The position numbers and the translations under genes are program-made. The notes under the pieces were generated by a model. That model saw only the letters and a list, made by a program, of their open reading frames with translations. It searched no databases and had not been told where the DNA came from. Positions 37,001 through 46,000 of a stretch of 47,397 nt of DNA are shown in pieces (within the stretch, counting starts at the first letter, position 1; every line of letters starts with the position of its first letter). Source of the DNA: Hemicentrotus pulcherrimus (lineage: Eukaryota; Echinodermata; Echinoidea; Camarodonta; Strongylocentrotidae); contig BEXV01000082.1 of assembly GCA_003118195.1 (NCBI GenBank), positions 399,173-446,569 on the forward strand, given 5' to 3'.

Positions 37001-40000
37001 CATGGCATGACCTAAGCTGCCATGATGACTTGCTCAAGAATTCACTCATTTTCTTTTGAACCATCAACTACCCCTTGGTCGAAGACAGCAAATGTAGATT
37101 AATGTCTTGCTAAAATGCTGATTTCTGAGATGAAGCCTAATCTGGTGATATGCCCAGTACTTTAACAACATGTAGACTAGAGCCACAGTAATTAGAGAAT
37201 TCAGTGCTTTGTATCCTCAGGAAAAATCACTTTATAAGTCCAACGTTTTTCATTACCATTATCAATATCATCAGGATATTCAAAAGTAGGAGGTCCTAAA
37301 AGCACTTGCTCAGTTTACAGGGTGCAATCCCCTTACCCAAAAGTCAATTCTGCTGTTTACAAAGCATGAAATCAAGGGCTTACATGAAGTGGGTGGTGAG
37401 GACCATTGTACGTCCAGCCTTGTATTTGAGTAGTAGATCCCAGGTAGCCCTGCGAGCATAGGGATCCATTCCAGATGTAGGCTCATCTAGGATGACCACC
37501 TCAGAACCACCGATCAGGGCTATAGCACAGCTGTGAATGGATGGATTGATAGAACACAGGGTTTGGTTAACATCACATGTGGTCAAAAAATGTCATGTAA
37601 ATATTTAAGATAGAGGGAAAGAGAAATAGAGACATAGGGCAGGAAACAAACTTGGAAGTAGCTCCAGTTTTAATAGATTTCAAACAGTATTTGGACTGCC
37701 ATGCTAAAGACAGGGTAATAATCGGGAGTGCCAGGAGTGTCAAGTCTGACAGACATGAGCGCTATACAAGAACCCACTATTATAATTACAAACACATGCT
37801 CAAGTTGTCTCAATTTACAGGAAATAGAGTATGGGACACAGTCAAATTATCCACTTATAAAACACAAATTTATTTATGGAAGCAAACTAGGGGAACATGG
37901 CACATACAACATTTAGTGTAACATTAACATAATGGGACACTCCAATTTTTAATTCTAAAATCAAAGAATAAGAGACTTTAAACTGAATGAGACAAATACT
38001 GATCAATATAAAGGGGCTTAAACATGTCACATTGGTAAAAGTGAACAAAGAGAAAACAAATTTAAAGATCACTATGGAGATAAGTCATGAGCATTGGAAG
38101 GAAAGAGGGATAGATAAAAATTAAAAAAACAGTAATTAACCTGAGCTTCCTCTTCATTCCGCCTGACAGCTTGGTGGATCGTGTGTTTGTTTTGTCAACA
38201 AGTTGGAGATCTTTTATCATCTGGTCTATCTCTGCATCAGCATCAGGACCTGACTTACCCTGAGGTCAAGTGTTGGTTGAGAGCAGAGACAAGATGGAAC
38301 ATCGGTAATCATAAAATCTCTAAGATTCAAATGAATGAATCATGCACTCATTGTTAACTAAATATCAAAGATACCTTTTACACAAATGCATTAGACAAAC
38401 TATATAACGGATGAATAATAAGCAAATAAAGATGACAACATTGAGGTCTGCCTTGCAATCAAGAAAATGCTATACAGTCTGAAATTTGTTTGACATACAA
38501 TTTTCAAGACTCGTTAAGCATATATGTTTCATGGCAAGAAATTTGTATAATTGCATAAATTTTGTATTGCTTTGAGATTAAATATTTTACAGCATGAAAC
38601 TCTGGCAAATCTGAAGCAATCACAAAATGTGTGAACATTTCTGGCACACAAAGGCTTCTGGTTCTAAAGATATTTTGTCCCAAATGATAAGTCTATATCT
38701 ATGTTGGTATTATTCTATTAGTTCATTAGCAAGTTTGCTTTATGTAAACATCAAAGTTCATGATAAATAATTAAGTATTACTATCCAAAAGATTCTTTTA
38801 AAATTCATTTTCCTGTGAATGTTAAAATTACCATTAAAGACAAGGCATTGTTCAAATTTTCAATTTTCAACTGCTATCAAAAGGGAGTGCATCATCAAGG
38901 AGGAGCCAACATACCTTCAATCGAATGAAGAACTTCAGATGTTCCTTGACGGTCAATCAATCAAAGAGAACATTATGCTGAGGACAAAGTCCCAGGCTCT
39001 GCCTAACACCTTCCATGTCGTCCAGTATAGAGTGACCATTAACCAGAGCCTTGCCAGACGTGGGTGTGTAGAGACCAGTCAAGATGGACATCGTTGTGGT
39101 CTTGCCGGCCCCATTGTGGCCAAGGAGTGCAGTGATTTGACCCTTGAACATGGAAACTGAGAGGTTGTCCACTGCTAGTTTGCTGCCTACAGCGCTCTGT
39201 AAAAATACAGGCAAATAAGATGAATGTCAGGAAAATGGTGCTAGCAGGGTAAGAATAAACTACCCATACACTAGGACTCCGAAAACAAAGCACACTACAT
39301 GAGTGTACCATACTAATAAACATGCATACATGAACATATACATTTGCATACCAAAAATTATTGATTAAAAAACATTAGTCTTCCTTGTTTTCCCATTAGG
39401 GCATTTGGTTGCCTATGTATTGTCTGGTGGCATCTGCAACAACTTTTAAACTAACTACTTTGCATAATGATTGAGAATTATTTTAACCTAGACTATAGAA
39501 CCTACAGATAATGTGCTCTCTTAGTTTCAGTGAGAAGAAAAAAAAATACTCTAGCAGGTATTTTATCGAAATAACTCTTGATAGTTTTGTTGTTGCTTTT
39601 ATTTGAAAATCAAAATGGCAAAAGTACACAAGAAATCATAGCAAAATACTTTATTATAGGAACTGTAAATCAACACATGGTTTCAGGCAGGTATGGGGTT
39701 TTGGGTAAAGTTGACATTCTTAATGGTAAAAGAGGATGTTACCTTGTACACTTTGGTGAGATTTGATATTGTGATGCCTGTTTCTAGATTGGTAGGTTCA
39801 TTCTCATGGTTAGCATGGGCTGGCTGAGCTTGACCAGGTCCCTGGTGATTCAAAACACAAATGAATTTGAATAGAGGCAATAAAAATAAAGGTTGTAGAT
39901 GTTATATACATAGTTGTAATTTTGGCGAATGCCAGAACTATTTCTTGTGTTTCAGACACTGATTTCAGACAAGAGCATGTACAATTTGAAAACTTAATTG

Positions 40001-43000
40001 CATGATTCAAGTTTATTAAATAAGCAGGGCATCGTTTCATGAAAACGTCATATGTACAAGGTCACTGACATCCCATTGAAATGCATGTTAAACTTAATAC
40101 CTGCATTTCAATGGGATTTTGGTGAACTTGTACTTATGATGGTTTTGTGAGACACTACCAGGGATGTTATCTCACAGAGCAGTTTCAGTGAATTCATCAA
40201 ACTGACAACTTCATTTGGGTCAACCTACATATAGTATTCACACTATTTCAGAAGCTGATTGGATAGTTGTCTTGTTCTTTATTATTATTATTATTATTAT
40301 TATTATTTTTACATTTAAAACCTGTTGACTACATTCTCTCCTTCCTATAGGCTGAACCACAAGATTCACCTGGGCCCCATTTCACAAACTTGTCAACGGT
40401 AACAAATGACAGTTTTTGTTATAAGCTACTGAAATCCTTGCTTCTGATTGGTTATCAGCAGATTTGTAACTGATTTTTTAAATTTGATGTTGAAAAAAGG
40501 CTTTGTGAAACAGGTACCTGGTTCCTGTAAGCAATGGGTTCACAGATTACAGTGGAGAATGGTAAACTAAATCAAAGGACCTGCTACACTAATAAAGTTT
40601 GCTCTCAATCACACATCAAGTTGTTTACGGTCTCAGTTAATGAAAGAGTTGTTATGCCTTCGCACAAGTAAAAGTGGAAGAGTGTTTGTACAGAAAAACT
40701 ACTTGAACTTTCGAATCCCCAAACACTTAAATGGAATATGATTCATCTTACTACCAGGCACCTACCTCAACGACCTCATCTCCATCAGGGTCATCATCTA
40801 CCTTAGTGGGCTTATACCCACACCAGTAGGAGGGTTGGAAAGGAAAGTAGAATGGTTTAGGGATACCATAGGTTCCTGGGTAGACGCCTTCAATATACCT
40901 GTATAAAACCACAACAAACCAATAATTATTTTTATAAACAATGCTGGATAATTGAACAGGATTTCTCCTTGAATACAAATATATAAATGTTTTCATAAAA
41001 CAATTCATCCTTGCAGGACATTACCACAGGTTATTTCAATGATGTATACAGTCACATGTACTTTAGATTGTAAAAGTATTAGGATAATTAGACTATGTAT
41101 ATAGTGCCTTTCATAATGGCTTGTAGTGACAACAAAATTGATGAATTATTTATGTGTATATTTATACATACATATGTATTTCAAAGAAATAGCTCAAGCT
41201 CAGAAACACTTTCAACAATACTACCCATAACAATTATTTTCAATAAATAGTATATTTCATACTTGCTCTTAAAAATCACATGTATCTCTAAAATATTGCT
41301 TTTCAACAAACATTCATTAAAAGACATTTTGAAGAAAATATTTGTATAGAACAGGAGTTCAGCAACAACTAGGATATGATAAATAAAACATGTCCCAAGT
41401 GTTTTCAAACTAATTTAATCCCAGATATTGCCAATTTAATGACAGCAGTGAGAAGATGATGGAAAGAGAGTTTACCATGTGATGAGCAGGTAAAGGACCG
41501 TATCGAGGATGAGCATCCCAAAGACAGACGCCATGGAGAAGGTGCTTCCCTCGGATGGACTCTGGTCGATGTTGGAGAACTGGGCCCCTTCACCCTTCAG
41601 CTCATAGCGAGCTAGGACCAAGACTCCTTGACCCATACAGGTGTTGGAGAGGAGACAAACTGCTGTCTTGGTAGCACTGTAATCATGGATACACAAAACG
41701 GTTAACTCTGACGAGTGCAAGACCAAAAGCATTAGTATGTCTCTCTCTTTCAAGCAATTCTTTGCAAAGCATAGAACATACAATGTAAGGAATCTATTTA
41801 ATGAGCGCCCTATGTCAGGGCATGGGAATGAGCAAAATCGATGCAGAATTCCTTAAAAATGCGTGGATGTACATGTACATAGAGTTTACATTAACAATTT
41901 TGTCAAAGACAAAAGCATAATCGAACAACAGATACTGTGACGAGATGTATCTATACTTTTTGGATGTTAAATGTCTTAACTTCACAGGAATTTGCTCACA
42001 GAAATTGGTAATAGTAACATGCTCTACACACTTTTTGCAACAGGCGGCTAGACGGACTAAAAGTGTAATGTAATGAATCATGGATGAACATAGCCTCTTT
42101 TCTCTTTATTTGAAGGAGCATGAAAAGTGACTTACTCAGATGAAGACTTGAAGTCCAGGAAGAACATGGGCAGGTAGTTTAGGAACCAAAGAACCATGCC
42201 AAAGATAAGACCCAAACGAGCACGCGAGAAAAAACAAGAGATGAGGAAGCTCCAAGCAATGGTCGCAGTCATCCACAAGACAAAGTAGATCAGGAGGATA
42301 ACAATGCTAGAGTTGGGGAAAATGTTACCAACCTGTAAGAGTAGACATTCAAGATGAAATTTTTAAGTTTTAATGCCAATATATTTGGATCAATCTATTC
42401 ATTTTCTTTATATATTCTTTGGAGTCCACTAGATTTTGATATATCCATTACTGCATCATAATAAGTTTTATTTGTCTTTCTAAACTTTCTAAAATGATCC
42501 TCATGTTCACCTTCTTATGTAATGACTTCAAAATTGAAATGTACTTTGTTTCAAATATTAAAACAAAAATGAAATTGGAGAAACTATGAATTTCTAACAT
42601 GAGCATCACACAGAAATATGATTTGATTACAAAAGCGTGAATTAATTTCTCATGTAACAGTAAGTGCCCTTTGATTGGAATTCCAAACAAGTATCAAAAT
42701 AATAAATTGGTTCATACCTTTATGTAATGTGTGCACCATCATAATTCACTGGGATTTTTTTACATATCAATGAAACAAATATTTAATACAATATAGGCCT
42801 TACGCTATGACAGAAGTACAGATGTCTGTTACTACAAAATCAGGACATTAAATCAACTTCTGGCAGATGGGTGCATAACTTGGAAGGAAAAAGAGATAAC
42901 CCAAGAAAAATCCACATGTTGCTTGGAACACTCACCACAACTATGACGAGAATGAGAACTGTTGGGATGAGAAGATAGACAAAATACTTGACGAACCAAG

Positions 43001-46000
43001 CAAGCCAATGCATCCAGTTAGCTAATCCCATCATCTTCATACTCTCCTTCAGACGACATTCTTTCTCAAACGTCAGTTCCTGGGGTAAAGAAAAACAACA
43101 CAAACTTTAGATAATCATGCCTTGGAATACGAAATGTGACATAGTGTAATGAAAACATCTATCATAAACCCGACAAATAGTGAAGCAAGTGAAGTTCAGA
43201 TATTTGCAGTCAATAATTTTATATTGAATATACAGGCACATCAGAAATGTAATACATGAATGTTTAGTTCTTTTATATTTCGAATATATGACTACATGAC
43301 CTCAAATGAACTAATTTCCAGATATATCATTTCATGTAAGTACATCAACTGTATTTATGACATGACTGTATATATTTTTTTTTTTACTATTTTGGGGTCA
43401 TAGCTTGTAAAAAGTTGAGGAAGAGGTTAAAAAATGGACATAAAGTGGTCTATGCAATGCTACCTATACACCAAGCATTGAATGGCTGCTGGAGCTGAAT
43501 GCATGGGAGTAATCATAAGACATTTGGATAGCACATAAAGATGTTACACCATAATGCAATGATAAAATAATAATAATAATAATAGCTAATTATTATATTG
43601 TCAAATATATTGAGCGCATGTCCATCCCTGGAGATACTCATAGCACTGAAAACATTCAAAGAATAAGCTCCTACAAAGTACCTACTAACTACACCTGTAT
43701 AAGGATTGGCAAATGTAGATTAATGCCTTGCCAAAGGACATTTGTGCTGAAGCAGCAGGAAGTTGAATCCTGTGCCTTCTGATCTATATCCACTGATCTT
43801 ATCCACTAGACCGCAATAACAACAACTTCACAATGTGATAGGCGCTATACAAGAATGGAGCATCATTAGAATTATGCTCATTATCTTTACTAAATGAATG
43901 ACCTACCCTTGTAATGGATCCTGCACCATAGATGAAACTTAAGAACAAGAGCAGAGGCATCAGGGACTCAATAGATATAATGAACCGATCATTTGTGTAG
44001 GCTGGATAGGGGAATTGCTACAGAAAAGAAAGACAGAGGGGTCGAATAATGAAGTACATTCAGAGCATTAAAGACAGAAAACCCCTTCAAAGATAAAGTT
44101 CTGGGCACTCTTGCATAAAAAGTTGCTTTTAAACGCAACCTGAATTTCAACCTATCAGGATCGTGTATTTTGGACTTGCATTTAATTTTTTTCTAATTTC
44201 TTTCTTTTAAGATCAATGACAATATCAGAAAATAAAAAGATTTTAACTTACATTTAAAGAAGAGAATTAAAGAACATCTTTTCACCCAATTCATAACCTT
44301 TTACGTATTGCCAGCATTCAGTAGAGAGTTAATTTTACTTTTAGTTGACAAATTCAAGAGGTAACATTACAAAAGTAATACATCTTATAGTATATGATTT
44401 TTTTTTTGTGGCTAGATTTCTTTAAAAAACTCGAACAGTGAAAGCTAAAAACTGCTATTATGCAAAGTAATATGATATAGTTCATGGATCAGCAGGAAAA
44501 AGGGCAGAATTTGCAATAATATTTTCACATTACAATTTTCTTATTTTTCTTTATATATAGCAAACGTTATACTTTCAGGTAGAAATCAATTCTACGACCC
44601 ATTACATATTGCCGGATAACTTACTTGCATGCCATATTCCATGTTCTGTGCAGCACTGAACACTGCAAGACTAGAAGAATAGACATATGCTTGAGCAGCA
44701 ATCACTACCCGGTCAATGACATTTTGAATCAATATGAATCGCTTCTTGTAGTTGCTGTTAGAGAGAGAGAGAGAGAAAGAAAAAAAATGGTCATTTACGG
44801 TAGTACGTGCACGATATTGTATTTTTTTATATCTGGAATAATGTTATTGAGGGATATTTTCACAAGGAAAAAAAAAGGTTTTAAAAGAGTAGAGGCTAGG
44901 GATAACAGCCCATTAGTTTCACTCAATAACCTTGGAAAAAAAGGCCTAAACACGTTAGAGCCCCATATGTTTTTTTAGAATATAAATAATTCTAAAGGGA
45001 GCCATACACATGTTAAAGCCTCCTATGGATAAAGCTTGAATAAGCCTGAAATCAGAGAATAACCTGAAAATAGCACTACTCTTAAAATAAATTAATAACA
45101 GGATAACAAAAGAATTAAACAAAAAACGAAATCACAAATGCGAAAGTAACAGGGCATGTTGAAATAAAATTGGAAAAGTATCAAGTAGGAACTGGGAGCA
45201 ATTAAAAGATGAGGCAAGCACAAAATAATGGGAAAATACAACACAAATGAGCAATAAAATGAAATAAAACAAACAAAATATAGAACGAGGCATGTTTACT
45301 AAGATGAGAGGTAATTTACTTGATTCTAGATGGACCAAGACCAAGCCAAGGGAAGATGTTGAGCTCAGTGAACCAGGAGCCAAAGGATGCAATGTCATGG
45401 GGTAGACGAATGGTGTACTTCATTACCGTAGGAATCTCGGTAGCATCGTAATCCATGTCAAACTCCACAGCTACAGTGAATGAATACAAGCAACACAAGT
45501 TTGAGATACCGTATGTATGCATCATCAATACCATCCACATCACAACCCACCTTTATCATCATTATTACCCACTATCATCGCCACCATTATTATCATCATA
45601 GTTATCATCATCATCATCATCATCATCAAAGACTCAAGTTCAGGACTGTTGAGCATATTCTGAATGAGTGCGCTGTAGCAGCTAGGTGCCCCATGTCTCC
45701 TCACTATTTTTAACAACCCACAACTGGTGTCAAACCAGTTTTCAAACAATGGTCAAGTTTTTAATAGCTATGGTTGATAAACAAAATAATATAATTATCA
45801 TCATCATCATCACAATTGCCATCATCATTATGATCTGCATTATAAAAGTGACTATTTTAATATATTGGGAGGATTCCATTAAGCTTCTGATAACTTTTAC
45901 TTTAAAAAATCAAAATGGATTGCTCACCTGCATAATACTCAAGATCTCCCTCCGTCACTATGGCACCCATTTCAGAGGCAGAAGAGAAGTTCCTTGATGA

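Larger units (their letters stand above)
19078..45927 (-). other. ABCA introns, general content
   Basis: The 35 introns range from 299 bp (25-26 kb region and others are 400-700 bp) to about 1.6 kb. The longest (30248-31836) owes its size to the transposon at 30661. Mobile elements and repeats found in them are listed separately. Introns without listed items (for example 21205-21674, 23395-23873, 23962-24755, 24846-25550, 41677-42135, 42333-42935, 44018-44624) are AT-rich with nothing else recognisable. Some unspliced frames of 60-110 codons in them have no protein-like character. Confidence 0.5.

Noticed and set aside
38951..38965. A GATT repeat slip as the cause of the exon 10 stop
   Set aside because: Removing or adding one 4-bp unit would shift the frame and destroy the downstream [10 protein letters not shown] reading, so a substitution is more likely.
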